Part shown: positions 51,716 to 61,495 of the stretch, one piece after another | How positions within the stretch are numbered: the first letter of the stretch is position 1 | Layout: every line of letters begins with the position of its first letter | DNA from: Gammaproteobacteria bacterium | GTDB lineage: Bacteria > Pseudomonadota > Gammaproteobacteria > Steroidobacterales > Rariloculaceae | Direction of reading: 5' to 3' | DNA: 64,000 nucleotides | NCBI GenBank assembly: GCA_022826245.1 | Contig: JAJDVG010000055.1 | Coordinates: forward strand, 16,882 to 80,881 | Notes under the pieces: model-generated | Databases searched by the model: none | Seen by the model: only the letters and a program-made list of their open reading frames with translations | Told to the model about the DNA's origin: nothing | Position numbers and translations under genes: made by a program

Positions 51716-52813
51716 ATGGCCGACCTGCGGGTTCTCTACGTCACCGAGCGCGGTGATCATCCGGAGACGGGCAATCTGCTCAGGCTGCACGAAGCCGGCG
51801 TCGGGCTCAAGGTGCTGTGCCGGCCGGATTCGCGCTACGTCGGTTGGCTGACCGATGCCGGGATTCCCTTCGAACCGCTCGAGCTTGCCGGAAAGCGCGA
51901 CCGGGCGGGCACGCGGATCATCGCCGAGCATCTGGACGACTACCGTCCGCAGATCCTGCACCTGATGCGCAAACGCACCATTTTCAACGGACTGGCCGCG
52001 GCACGGGGACGGAGCGTCAAAGTCGTCCTGTACCGCGGCATCGTCGGCAACGTGAGCTTCCTCTACCCCCCGGACTGGTTCAGTTTTCTCAATCCCAGGG
52101 TGGACCGGATCGTCTGCGTCGCCGAAGCCGTCAGGCAGGAGTTCCTGCGGCTGCGCCTGGCGGGCCTGCGAATCCCGCGGAAGAAGCTCGTGACGATCCA
52201 CAAGGGACACGATCTCGAGTGGTACCGCGACCCGCCTGCCGATCTCGGCGAATTCGGCATTCCGGCTTCGTCCTTCGTCGTCAACTGCGTTGCGAACGTT
52301 CGGCCACGAAAGGGCCTTCCGCTGTTTATCGATGCCTGCGCTTCGTTGCCGGCCGATCTCGACGTTCGCTTCCTGCTGATCGGCCGCGGCATGGACGCTC
52401 CGAAGCTGCTCGAGCGCATCGCGAAGAGCCCGCATCCCGAACGTTTCCACGTACTCGGATTCCGCGACGATGCCCCGAGACTCATGGCCGCGAGCGACGT
52501 GAGCGTGCTGCCGAGCCTGCGCCGCGAAGGCCTGCCGAGGTCGATCATCGAGTCCATGAGTTACGCGACGACGCCGGTCGTCAGCGATGCCGGCGGCAGC
52601 CCCGAACTCGTCGAACACGAGCGTTCGGGCCTGGTCGTCCCGGCCGGCGACGCCGGCGCCCTCACCGACGCGCTCATGCGGCTCTACCGCGACCGCGACT
52701 GGTGCCGCGAGCTTGGCGAGAACGCGCGCGAACGGATCGCCAGCGACTTCAACGTCGAGATGACGGCTCGAAAGACCCTTGAACTGTACCGGGAACTCGC
52801 GGCCGAAGCCTGA
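51716..52813 (+). CDS. Family 4 glycosyltransferase
   Basis: VANVRPRKGLPLFIDACASLP; SDVSVLPSLRREGLPRSIIESMSYATTPVVSDAGGSPELV. Confidence 0.9.
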   Translation: MADLRVLYVTERGDHPETGNLLRLHEAGVGLKVLCRPDSRYVGWLTDAGIPFEPLELAGKRDRAGTRIIAEHLDDYRPQILHLMRKRTIFNGLAAARGRSVKVVLYRGIVGNVSFLYPPDWFSFLNPRVDRIVCVAEAVRQEFLRLRLAGLRIPRKKLVTIHKGHDLEWYRDPPADLGEFGIPASSFVVNCVANVRPRKGLPLFIDACASLPADLDVRFLLIGRGMDAPKLLERIAKSPHPERFHVLGFRDDAPRLMAASDVSVLPSLRREGLPRSIIESMSYATTPVVSDAGGSPELVEHERSGLVVPAGDAGALTDALMRLYRDRDWCRELGENARERIASDFNVEMTARKTLELYRELAAEA

Positions 52814-52932
52814 ATGCGCGCGGCGCCCACCAAGCTTGGCGGCGGGATGGTATATTCCACGGTCCGGACGCGGGGGCGCCCACAAGCCCACGTTCACACA
52901 GCGATACTCAGTACATGCCGAGGTACCGAACC

Positions 52933-53469
52933 ATGAAGCGATTGCTTGCCGTTGCCGCGCTGTGCGGCGCTTATGCCGCCACGACATACGCCCAGAGCCA
53001 GGTCGTGCGCGAGGATGTCGAGGGCATCGTCAACTTTGCCCGGATCGAAACCACCGTAGCCTGCGCAGGGGCCATCACGCCCGACTCGGTAACGAAGATT
53101 CGCGACATGGGCTTTCGCAGCATCATCAACCTGCGGCGCGCAAGCGAAGAGGGCGCGAACATCGACGCCGAGGCGGCAGCGGCCGACGAGGCCGGCATCA
53201 AGTTCGTCCACCTGCCGTTCGGCGGTCCGCAACTCGACCCCACCGTGGCCGATCGCTTCCTCGAGACGATCACCGAACCCGACACGGCGCCCGCGTTCAT
53301 TCATTGCGCCGGCGGTGGTCGCGCGGCCACGATGTGGTTCATCAAGCGGGTGATCGTGGACGAGTGGGACATCGACACCGCTCTCGAAGAAGCCACCGCG
53401 CTTGGCCTGAACCCGGAAAGTCCCACCAGAGCGTTCGCGCTCGACTACATCGCCGCGCAGACGGGCTAG
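52933..53469 (+). CDS. Secreted dual-specificity-type phosphatase-like protein
   Basis: Signal peptide; IRDMGFRSIINLR; HCAGGGRAATMW (HCx5R-type P-loop). Confidence 0.7.
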   Translation: MKRLLAVAALCGAYAATTYAQSQVVREDVEGIVNFARIETTVACAGAITPDSVTKIRDMGFRSIINLRRASEEGANIDAEAAAADEAGIKFVHLPFGGPQLDPTVADRFLETITEPDTAPAFIHCAGGGRAATMWFIKRVIVDEWDIDTALEEATALGLNPESPTRAFALDYIAAQTG

Positions 53470-53492
53470 CCGACGGGCTGCCCCAAGCGACC

Positions 53493-54521
53493 GTGGCCGC
53501 GGCAGACAGGGTGGACGCCGCGACCGCGTTTGCTCGCGCCGTACGGGAAGCGATTGACGGCAAGACCAAGCCCGTCGGTGCGCTCGGCAGACTGGAAGCC
53601 CTGGCTGCGCAGATCGCCGAAGTCCAGCAGACGCTCGAACCTGTCGCTGAACGCTGCCGGCTGACCGTCTTCGCTGCGGACCACGGCATCGTTGCGGAGG
53701 GCGTCTCCGCCTATCCTCAGGAAGTCACGCGTCAGATGCTGCTGAACTTCCTTGCCGGCGGCGCCGCGGCCAACGTGATCGCCCAGGCGCTGGGTGTCGA
53801 ATTCTCGCTGGTCGATTCGGGCGTCGCGGGGCCGGCAGTCGAGCACGACGGGCTGCTTTCCCGACGCATCGACGCAGGCACGCGCAACTCGGTCGAGCAG
53901 CCGGCGATGACGGCGTCGCAGTGCGCGGCCGCGCTCGACGCGGGCCGGCTCATCGGCGGCGGCGGCAGCCACGAAGTCGCCTGCTTCGGCGAAATGGGCA
54001 TCGGCAATACCTCTTCCGCGAGCCTCGTCGCGGCGAAACTGCTCGGTTTGCAAACGGACAGCCTCGCCGGTCCCGGCACCGGCCTCGACGCTGCCGGCCT
54101 TGCGCAGAAACGGCGCGTGCTTGCCGCGGCCGCAGCGCGAACACCGGCGGAACTCGAACCGATGACGGCCCTCTGCGAGTACGGCGGTTTCGAGTCCGTG
54201 ATGCTGACCGGCGCCGTGCTCGGCGCGGTCGAAACGGGCAAGCTCGTGCTGGTCGACGGATTCATCGCAGCGGTGTCCGCTCTGGCCGCAGTGCGCATGT
54301 CCGCGGACGTGAAGCGCCACCTCGTGTTCGCCCATCGCTCGGCCGAACCCGGCCACGACGTCGTGCTCGAGGCGCTCGGCGCCGAACCGTTGCTGGATCT
54401 GAACATGCGTCTCGGCGAAGGCACCGGTGCGCTGCTGGCCTGGCCGCTCGTGCGGGCCGCTGCGGCGATGCTGCGCGACATGGCGAGCTTCGACTCCGCG
54501 GGCGTCAGCACTCGAGGGTGA
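53493..54521 (+). CDS. cobT: Nicotinate-nucleotide--dimethylbenzimidazole phosphoribosyltransferase
   Basis: KTKPVGALGRLEALA; FAADHGIVAEGVSAYPQEVT; GEMGIGNTSSASLV; start codon (GTG 53493 or 53511) uncertain. Confidence 0.92.
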   Translation: MAAADRVDAATAFARAVREAIDGKTKPVGALGRLEALAAQIAEVQQTLEPVAERCRLTVFAADHGIVAEGVSAYPQEVTRQMLLNFLAGGAAANVIAQALGVEFSLVDSGVAGPAVEHDGLLSRRIDAGTRNSVEQPAMTASQCAAALDAGRLIGGGGSHEVACFGEMGIGNTSSASLVAAKLLGLQTDSLAGPGTGLDAAGLAQKRRVLAAAAARTPAELEPMTALCEYGGFESVMLTGAVLGAVETGKLVLVDGFIAAVSALAAVRMSADVKRHLVFAHRSAEPGHDVVLEALGAEPLLDLNMRLGEGTGALLAWPLVRAAAAMLRDMASFDSAGVSTRG

Positions 54522-55291
54522 ACAGAACACTCGGCAGTGAGTGGAACGCCTTCGCGGTTGCGGTCCGGTTTCTGACCAGGGTACCGATTCCGGGAGACGC
54601 CGCCGGCGGTCCGGAAAGGCTGGCCGCCGGGGTGCGCTACTACGCGCTGGTCGGCGCCCTGATCGGCGTCGTCTGCGCCGGCGTGTACTGGCTGGCGCTG
54701 CTCGTCTTTCCAGGCCCGGTCGCCATCGTACTCGCGATCGCGGCCGGCCCCGCAATCACCGGCGCGTTTCACGAAGACGGGCTCGCGGACACCTTTGACG
54801 GCATTGGAGCAGGCGCCGGCGACCCGCAGCGCGCGCTCGAAATCATGCGCGACAGCCGACTCGGCACGTACGGCACCGTCGCGCTGATCGCAGCGCTCGC
54901 GCTCAAGTTCGCTGTACTGACCGCGCTGTCACCCGCCACGATCGGCGTCGCTCTGGTGGCGGGCCACGGCCTGTCGCGCTGGTCCGGCGTGATCGTGATG
55001 CAAACGAGCGGCTATGTCCGCGATGCCGGCGCGGCCACGCCCGTTGCCGATCGGCTGGCAGGCTTCGGATGGTTGGTGATGCTCGTCACGGCCGCGTTGC
55101 TGGTGACGAGCCTCGCCGTTTTCCTGTCACCCTTCGCGGCGATGCTCGCACTGGCCGGCCTCGGCGGCGGGCACGTACTGATGAGGCTCTACTTCGAACC
55201 GCGCCTCAAGGGCTATACGGGCGACACGCTCGGCGCCGTGCAGCAGGCCAGCGAAATCGGCCTGTATCTGGGGCTTGCCGCATGGGCCTGA
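54518..55291 (+). CDS. cobS: Adenosylcobinamide-GDP ribazoletransferase
   Basis: AVRFLTRVPIPGD..GAFHEDGLADTFDGIGAG..RDSRLGTYGTVAL; GTGA overlap with cobT. Confidence 0.92.
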   Translation: MNRTLGSEWNAFAVAVRFLTRVPIPGDAAGGPERLAAGVRYYALVGALIGVVCAGVYWLALLVFPGPVAIVLAIAAGPAITGAFHEDGLADTFDGIGAGAGDPQRALEIMRDSRLGTYGTVALIAALALKFAVLTALSPATIGVALVAGHGLSRWSGVIVMQTSGYVRDAGAATPVADRLAGFGWLVMLVTAALLVTSLAVFLSPFAAMLALAGLGGGHVLMRLYFEPRLKGYTGDTLGAVQQASEIGLYLGLAAWA

Positions 55292-55839
55292 TCCTCGTCC
55301 GCCATACCCGGCCGAATGTCGCCGCGGGCCTGTGCTACGGGCAGACCGACCTGGAACTCGCCGGCACCTTTGCGAACGACGCTGCCGCGGTCGTCGCTGC
55401 GCTCCCGAACATCCAGAGAGTGGCGTCGAGCCCGTTGCAGCGCTGCCGGGCGCTCGCGCGCTGCATCGCCGACGCCCGGAAGCTCCCGCTTGAATTCGAC
55501 GAGCGGCTCATGGAAATGGACTTCGGCGCCTGGGAGGGACGGCCGTGGTCCTCGATCCCGATGTCTGAACTCGATGCGTGGGACGACGACTTTCTGCACG
55601 CGCGACCGCACGGCGGCGAGAGTGTCGCGATGTTCATGAGCCGGGTCGAGGCAGCGCTCGCGGACTGGTCCGCGCGGCGGGAAACCATCGCGGTCGTCAC
55701 TCACGCGGGTGTGATCAAGGTCGCCTGTTCACGGTCGAGCGAGCTCCCGCACAACTTCGAGGCTTCGATCGGTTTCGGTGGCATCATTGAGCTGCCGGAT
55801 GCGAAGGAACAGCCGACTGAGAGGCCAAACGATGACTGA
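55282..55839 (+). CDS. cobC: Histidine phosphatase family, alpha-ribazole phosphatase-like
   Basis: LILVRHTRPNVAAGLCYGQTDLEL; MDFGAWEG; VTHAGVI. Confidence 0.85.
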   Translation: MGLILVRHTRPNVAAGLCYGQTDLELAGTFANDAAAVVAALPNIQRVASSPLQRCRALARCIADARKLPLEFDERLMEMDFGAWEGRPWSSIPMSELDAWDDDFLHARPHGGESVAMFMSRVEAALADWSARRETIAVVTHAGVIKVACSRSSELPHNFEASIGFGGIIELPDAKEQPTERPNDD

Positions 55840-56434
55840 AGCCCGAACTCACGAGAAGAAGATGAAAGTCGAGCAGGCCGCCCATCGCAAACGGGTAGCA
55901 GCCGCATCCAAACCCGAGCGCGGGCTCGTGCTCGTCTACACGGGGGACGGCAAGGGCAAGTCGAGCTCCGCCTTCGGCGTGATCGTGCGCGCACTCGGTT
56001 GGGGACGGACGGTCGGCGTCGTGCAGTTCATCAAGGGCCAATGGAAAACCGGCGAGCGGCAGTTCTTCGCGCAATTCGAGGACCAGATCGTCTGGCACAC
56101 CATGGGCGAAGGCTTCACATGGGACACTCAGGACCTCGAACGCGACACGGCCGTCGCCCAGACAGCGTTCGACAAGGCCCGGGAACTCCTCGCGAGCGGC
56201 GATTACGATCTCGTCGTCCTCGACGAGATCAACATCGCCCTGCAGTATGGCTACCTGGCCGAAGACGCCGTCATCGACGGTCTCAACGCGCGCTCCGAAC
56301 GCACGAGCGTGATCCTCACGGGCCGCAACGCCGGGGAGAATGTCTGCGAATACGCCGACCTCGTCAGCGAGATGCGCGCCGTCAAGCATCCGTTCGACGC
56401 AGGCATCAAGGCCGTGCGGGGCATCGATTTCTGA
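55832..56434 (+). CDS. cobO: Cob(I)yrinic acid a,c-diamide adenosyltransferase
   Basis: GLVLVYTGDGKGKSSSAFGVIVRALGWG; LVVLDEINIALQYGYL. Confidence 0.95.
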   Translation: MTEARTHEKKMKVEQAAHRKRVAAASKPERGLVLVYTGDGKGKSSSAFGVIVRALGWGRTVGVVQFIKGQWKTGERQFFAQFEDQIVWHTMGEGFTWDTQDLERDTAVAQTAFDKARELLASGDYDLVVLDEINIALQYGYLAEDAVIDGLNARSERTSVILTGRNAGENVCEYADLVSEMRAVKHPFDAGIKAVRGIDF

Positions 56435-56577
56435 ATCCGCGACCTGCGGAGAGCGAATGGACCGCAGGCACGAGAACGATAGCCACGAAACCACGGCGTC
56501 GTCTCGGGTGCAATACGCTTGTACACGAGGGCAACGACTGATCGCCACATAGACCGTCGAGAGTCAGCCGGCGACAG

Positions 56578-56607
56578 TTGACACCCGCTCTCCCATCTCC
56601 CGACAAT
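56578..56607 (+). promoter_or_regulatory. Sigma70-like promoter upstream of cobalamin riboswitch
   Basis: TTGACA (56578-56583), 18-nt spacer, GACAAT (56602-56607). Confidence 0.6.
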
Positions 56608-56611
56608 ACAC

Positions 56612-56780
56612 ACAGATGGTGTCGCCACGAAGGCGGCCATGAGGGAACTCGGTGTAATTCCGAGGCTGTACCCGCAACTGTAAGCCGGGAGCTTGCGGCC
56701 CACAGGCCACTGGAGACTTCTCCGGGAAGGCGGCCAAAAAGCGATGATCGGCGAGCCAGGAGACCTGCCATCGCGTCGTT
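56612..56780 (+). ncRNA. Cobalamin riboswitch
   Basis: Conserved elements: GGTGTCGCC...GGGAACTCGGTGTAATTCCGAGGCTGTACCCGCAACTGTAAGCCGGGAGC...GCCACTGG...GGGAAGG...GAGCCAGGAGACCTGCC, directly upstream of btuB. Confidence 0.95.
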
Positions 56781-56950
56781 CGTTCGCGGGTCGGGAATAG
56801 TGCCGGCGAACGGGAGCGAGCATCGGGCCGCAACCCGGTGTCCCTTCTCCCGGGTAACGACATGCAACAAGGGCCGCGCCCCGCGGCGCCTGTCGTCGCC
56901 GGGGCCGGAGTTGTCGTTCGGCGCGCCCTCCAGGGCGCGGGAGGGGACCG

Positions 56951-58801
56951 ATGCTGCGCTCTCTGTCGACTTTCGGGCTGGCCGTTCCGGCTGCCTTTTT
57001 CACGCTCGCTCAGGCTCAATCGCCGGATAACGGCGAAGACTCGCAAATCGACACCATCGTCGTGACCGGCACGCGGCTCGAACAGACCGCCGCCGAGGCG
57101 GGGTCGACGATCCGGATCATCGACGCCGCGAGAATCGAAACGCTCGGTTTCGATCAGGCGCTCGATGCCATCGCCAACGCGCCTGGAGTGACCATCAACC
57201 AGAACGGCGCCTTCGGCGGCATCGCCACCGTGAGCATTCGCGGCGCCTCCAGCGATCAGACGCTCGTGCTGATCGACGGCGTGTCGGTCAATGACACGAC
57301 ATCGCCCGGCGGCGGCTTCGATTTCTCGCGACTCGACACGGAGAACATCGAGCGGATCGAGATACTTAGCGGACCGCAGTCGACGCTCTGGGGTACGGAT
57401 GCCATCGGCGGTGTCGTCTCCATCGTCACGAAGCGGCCCACGGACGGACTGAGCGGCAGCCTGTTCGGCCAGGCGGGTTCGTTCGGCTCGTTTCGCGGCG
57501 GCGCCTCGGTCAGCCATGCGAGCGAGCGGGGGGACTTCCGGATCGCGGCGACGCGGCTTTCGTCCGACGGGATCTCCAAGGCCGACGAGCGCAACGGCAA
57601 TACGGAAGACGACGGATTCGATTCCCTGTCGCTGGCCGCCCAGGGCGGGTTCAACCTGCCCGGCGGCGCGCGTATCGATGCCAGCGTGCTGCGCAACGAC
57701 GCGAGGACCGAATTCGACAGCTACTCCTTCGGCGCTCAGGGCAGCATCGGCGACGGCGACGAGGTCAGCGAGACGCAGGAACTGTCGGCGAACCTGTCAC
57801 TGACGGCGCCGCTGCTCGATGGCCGGTTCGAGAACTTCCTCATGCTCGGCCGCGCGGAAATCGACCGGAACAACGCCACGAACGGCTCCCCGAGCTTCGA
57901 TGCGCAAGGAGAACGCACGCTGTTCCGATATCAGGGTACGCTCGCCATCGACGCGCGCAACACGCTGGCCGCCGGTGTGGAACGTGAGGAATCGACGGCC
58001 AATCTCGACCGCAGTTCGCTCAGCGGGCTGTTCGCGCTGTACGAATTCCGCCCGCTCGACACGCTCAACCTCACTGCCGGCCTGCGCTCCGACGACCACG
58101 ATCGCTTCGGCTCGGAAACCACCGCCCGCTTTGCCGCCGCCTGGCGGCTGAGCTCCGGCCTGACGCTGCGTGGAAGCTGGGGCGAGGGCTTCAAGGCGCC
58201 GACGATCTTCCAGTCCACCTTCTTCTGCTGCGGCGCGGGCGCGGCGAACGAAGCACTGCGGCCGGAAAGGTCCCAAGGCATCGATGTCGGTCTCGACTGG
58301 CGATCGGCCGATGGACGCGGCCAGGCAGGCATCACGCTCTTCCAGCAGGACACCGAGGACCTGATCGTGTTCTCGTTCGGAGTCGGCGGCTACGAGAACG
58401 TCGCTGAAGTCGACTCCGAGGGCGTCGAAGTCAGCGCCCGGTGGGCCATCACGCCCACGCTCGAATTGTACGCGGACTACGCCTGGATCAGGGCGACGCA
58501 GGGCGACGGCACGCGGCTTCGGTACCTGCCGAGGCACTCCGGCGACCTCGCGCTGAGCTTCGATCCGCCCGGCCCCTTCTCGGGCTCCGTGCTGGTGCGC
58601 TACAACGGCCGGGAAACGGACCGTGCCGGCATCGACGTCGACGACTGGACACGGCTTGATGTCAACGCCCGCTACGCACTGTCCGAACGCTTCGAACTGT
58701 ACGCCCGGCTCGAGAACGTACTCGATACCCACTACCAGCAGGTCCTGGGCTACGGTACGCCGGGCCGATCGGGGTCCGTGGGCGCGCGATGGCGGTACTG
58801 A
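56951..58801 (+). CDS. btuB: TonB-dependent vitamin B12 receptor BtuB-like
   Basis: DTIVVTGTR TonB-box region; plug SIRGASSDQTLVLIDGVSVNDTTSPGGGFDFSRLDTENIERIEILSGPQSTLWG; behind cobalamin riboswitch. Confidence 0.93.
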   Translation: MLRSLSTFGLAVPAAFFTLAQAQSPDNGEDSQIDTIVVTGTRLEQTAAEAGSTIRIIDAARIETLGFDQALDAIANAPGVTINQNGAFGGIATVSIRGASSDQTLVLIDGVSVNDTTSPGGGFDFSRLDTENIERIEILSGPQSTLWGTDAIGGVVSIVTKRPTDGLSGSLFGQAGSFGSFRGGASVSHASERGDFRIAATRLSSDGISKADERNGNTEDDGFDSLSLAAQGGFNLPGGARIDASVLRNDARTEFDSYSFGAQGSIGDGDEVSETQELSANLSLTAPLLDGRFENFLMLGRAEIDRNNATNGSPSFDAQGERTLFRYQGTLAIDARNTLAAGVEREESTANLDRSSLSGLFALYEFRPLDTLNLTAGLRSDDHDRFGSETTARFAAAWRLSSGLTLRGSWGEGFKAPTIFQSTFFCCGAGAANEALRPERSQGIDVGLDWRSADGRGQAGITLFQQDTEDLIVFSFGVGGYENVAEVDSEGVEVSARWAITPTLELYADYAWIRATQGDGTRLRYLPRHSGDLALSFDPPGPFSGSVLVRYNGRETDRAGIDVDDWTRLDVNARYALSERFELYARLENVLDTHYQQVLGYGTPGRSGSVGARWRY

Positions 58802-59682
58802 TGCCTGACTCGCGCCAGGCCCCGGAGCGGGCCGCTCACCGGCGGCCATGGCTCGCCATCCTGCTGGCCACGGCACTGTATGGCTGCGGCATGGATGCGC
58901 CCGATCGCCCTGCCCGGTTGCGCCTCCCCGACCGCCTACCCGAGCGCGTCGTCAGTCTCGACTACTGCGCCGACCAGTACGTGCTCAGATTCGTGGACAG
59001 GGATCGCATCCTCGCGGTCTCGCCGGATGCGGACGCGGACTTCTCCTACATGCGCGAGCATGCCGCGGGACTGCGCGCGGTCCGGCCGGTCGCCGAGGAT
59101 GTCATGATCCTCAAGCCCGACCTCGTGGTGCGCTCGTACGGCGGCGGACCCAACGCTCCGACGATGTTCGAACGCGCCGGCATCGCCGTGCACACGATAG
59201 GCTGGGCCGAGGACATCGAGGGAGTGATGCGCGCGGTCGGGGAAACGGCCCGCGCGCTCGGAGCGGCCGAGCGCGGAGCGGCCGTCGTCGCGGACATGCG
59301 AACGCGGCTCGCGGCGTTAGCCGCTGCCGCGCCCGGCACCGAAGCGCTCTACATGACGCCGTCCGGCGTAACTTCCGGTCCCGGGTCGCTGGTCGACGAG
59401 ATGTTCCAGGCCGCGGGACTCGACAACTTTCAGACCGAACCGGGATGGCGGCCAATTCCTCTCGAGCGCCTCGTGTACGAACAACCCGACCTGATCGTAC
59501 CCGCCTTCTTCGACAGTCTGACCGACCACCCGGAAGCGTGGAGTCCGATGCGCCATCCCGTCGCGCGAACTCGCCTGCAGTCCGACATACCGCTCATCCC
59601 GATCGAGGGCGCCTGGACGGCCTGCGGCGCCTGGTTCCTCGTGGATGCGGTGGAGGCGCTGGCGAGGGGCGCCGCGCGCTGA
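58801..59682 (+). CDS. btuF: Cobalamin ABC transporter substrate-binding protein (BtuF-like)
   Basis: PERVVSLDYCADQYVLRFVDRDRILAVSPDAD; PDLVVRSY; genomic context. Confidence 0.8.
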   Translation: MPDSRQAPERAAHRRPWLAILLATALYGCGMDAPDRPARLRLPDRLPERVVSLDYCADQYVLRFVDRDRILAVSPDADADFSYMREHAAGLRAVRPVAEDVMILKPDLVVRSYGGGPNAPTMFERAGIAVHTIGWAEDIEGVMRAVGETARALGAAERGAAVVADMRTRLAALAAAAPGTEALYMTPSGVTSGPGSLVDEMFQAAGLDNFQTEPGWRPIPLERLVYEQPDLIVPAFFDSLTDHPEAWSPMRHPVARTRLQSDIPLIPIEGAWTACGAWFLVDAVEALARGAAR

Positions 59683-59685
59683 GCC

Positions 59686-60669
59686 ATGCGCGGCGGCTTC
59701 GCGGCGCTGACGGCAGCCTGCGCGGTGGCGCTGTTCGCCGCCTGCCTGCTCGGCTCGACACCGATGGAGGCGGAGCGCGTTCTGGCCGCGCTGCTGGGCT
59801 TCGGCGATGCTTCCGATCGACTGGTGGTCCTGCAGATCCGGCTGCCGAGAGCCCTGGCCGCCTTCGCCGTCGGAGCGGCACTCGGCGCGAGCGGCGCGGC
59901 CCTGCAGGGACTGCTGCGCAATCCTCTTGCTGAACCGGGCGTGCTCGGCATTTCCGCCGTCGCGTCGCTCGGCGCGACCGGAGCGCTGTACTGGGGCTTC
60001 GCCGCGGTGAGCGCATGGATCATGCCGGCCGCAGCCATCGCCGGTGCATTCGCCGGGACCGCGTTGATCGCGCTCGCGGCGCTGCGCACGGCTTCGGCGG
60101 TGACGCTCATCCTGATCGGCGTGGGACTCGCCAGTTTCGCCGGCGCCGCGATGAACCTCATGATGAACCTGGCGCCGAACCCGTTTTCGCTCGCGGACAT
60201 GATCAACTGGATGCTCGGTTCGGTTGAAAACCGGAGCTTTCCGGACCTCGCGTTCGCCGCGCCCTTCCTCATCGCGGGTTTCGGCGTGCTGTTCGCCTCC
60301 CGGCGCGGTCTGTCGGCCCTGACGCTTGGCGAGGAAGCCGCGAGCGGCGTCGGCCTGAACCTGCGCCGGCAACGCATCGCGGTCGTGCTCGGCACGGGCC
60401 TCGCCACCGGCGCCGCCGTCTCGCTTGCCGGCGTCATCGGCTTCGTCGGCATCGTCGCGCCCCACATCGTGCGCCCCATGGTCGATCATGACCCGGCGCG
60501 TTCGCTGCTGCCGTCGGCCCTGCTCGCCGGGCTGATCCTCGTACTCGCGGACATCGGCGTTCGGCTCGTGCCGACGGTCAGCGAACTCAAGCTCGGGGTC
60601 GTTGCGGCTCTGGTCGGGGCGCCCGCGTTCATCTGGATCGCCATGCAACGGCGCACCGTGCACGACTGA
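59686..60669 (+). CDS. btuC: FecCD-family ABC transporter permease (BtuC-like)
   Basis: RLPRALAAFAVGAALGASGAALQGLLRNPLAEPGVLGIS; GVIGFVGIVAPHIVRPMV. Confidence 0.88.
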   Translation: MRGGFAALTAACAVALFAACLLGSTPMEAERVLAALLGFGDASDRLVVLQIRLPRALAAFAVGAALGASGAALQGLLRNPLAEPGVLGISAVASLGATGALYWGFAAVSAWIMPAAAIAGAFAGTALIALAALRTASAVTLILIGVGLASFAGAAMNLMMNLAPNPFSLADMINWMLGSVENRSFPDLAFAAPFLIAGFGVLFASRRGLSALTLGEEAASGVGLNLRRQRIAVVLGTGLATGAAVSLAGVIGFVGIVAPHIVRPMVDHDPARSLLPSALLAGLILVLADIGVRLVPTVSELKLGVVAALVGAPAFIWIAMQRRTVHD

Positions 60670-60681
60670 AGGTCCGAACCG

Positions 60682-61473
60682 ATGTCTCCGTCCATGGAAC
60701 AGCCCGATCGCTTCCGCGGATTGCAGGTCACGGACCTCTCGGTTTCCGCGGGCCGGGTCACGCTCGTTGCCGGCGCGTCGTTTCGGCTGCAGCCCGGTGA
60801 ACTCGCCGCCCTGCTCGGTCCGAACGGGGCCGGCAAGACGAGCCTGCTGCGCGGGGTCATCGGGCTCGCGCCGCGCGTGTCGGGCCGGGCGAGCATCGAC
60901 GGCGAGGATATTGCCGCGATGACGCCCCGGCGGCGGGCGCGGCAGCTGTCCTACCTGCCCCAGAACCGCCCGCTGGCGTGGCCGAGCCCGGTCCGGGACG
61001 TCGTCGCGCTCGGGCGTTTCTCCCACGGCGCCGCGCTCGGGCGGCTGCGCGGCGCCGACCGGCACGCCGTGGAACGCGCCATTGCCGCGTGCGATCTCGA
61101 TGCGTTGGCCGGACGCCCGACCTCGACGCTGTCAGGCGGGGAACTGGCACGGGTCCACTGCGCCCGTGCATTCGCGGCCGAAGCGCCGCTCCTGATCGCC
61201 GACGAACCCGTTGCAGAGCTCGATCCCTATCACCAGTTCCGCGTCATGGACCTGATCCGCGACTTCGTCGATCGGGGCGGCGGCGCGCTCGTCGTATTGC
61301 ACGACGTCGCGCTCGCACGGCGCTATGCCGACCGCCTGCTCTGGATGAAGGCCGGGAGCATCGTCGCCGACGGGCCGCCGTCGGAGACACTGGATGCAGC
61401 CCGTCTGGAGCAGATTTACGGCGTGCGCGGCCGTGTTGACGGCGAGCGCGTGGACATCCTCGGGCCGCTCTGA
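60682..61473 (+). CDS. btuD: ABC transporter ATP-binding protein (BtuD-like)
   Basis: LLGPNGAGKTSLLRGVIGL; LSGGELARVHCARAFA; LLIADEPVAELDP. Confidence 0.88.
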   Translation: MSPSMEQPDRFRGLQVTDLSVSAGRVTLVAGASFRLQPGELAALLGPNGAGKTSLLRGVIGLAPRVSGRASIDGEDIAAMTPRRRARQLSYLPQNRPLAWPSPVRDVVALGRFSHGAALGRLRGADRHAVERAIAACDLDALAGRPTSTLSGGELARVHCARAFAAEAPLLIADEPVAELDPYHQFRVMDLIRDFVDRGGGALVVLHDVALARRYADRLLWMKAGSIVADGPPSETLDAARLEQIYGVRGRVDGERVDILGPL

Positions 61474-61495
61474 CGGCAAGTGCAACGGGCGGGGA

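Noticed and set aside
52779-53492. Possible frameshifted N-terminal extension of cobT
   Set aside because: The upstream part of the 580-aa ORF is an alternative frame of the phosphatase gene; CobT similarity begins after 53493.
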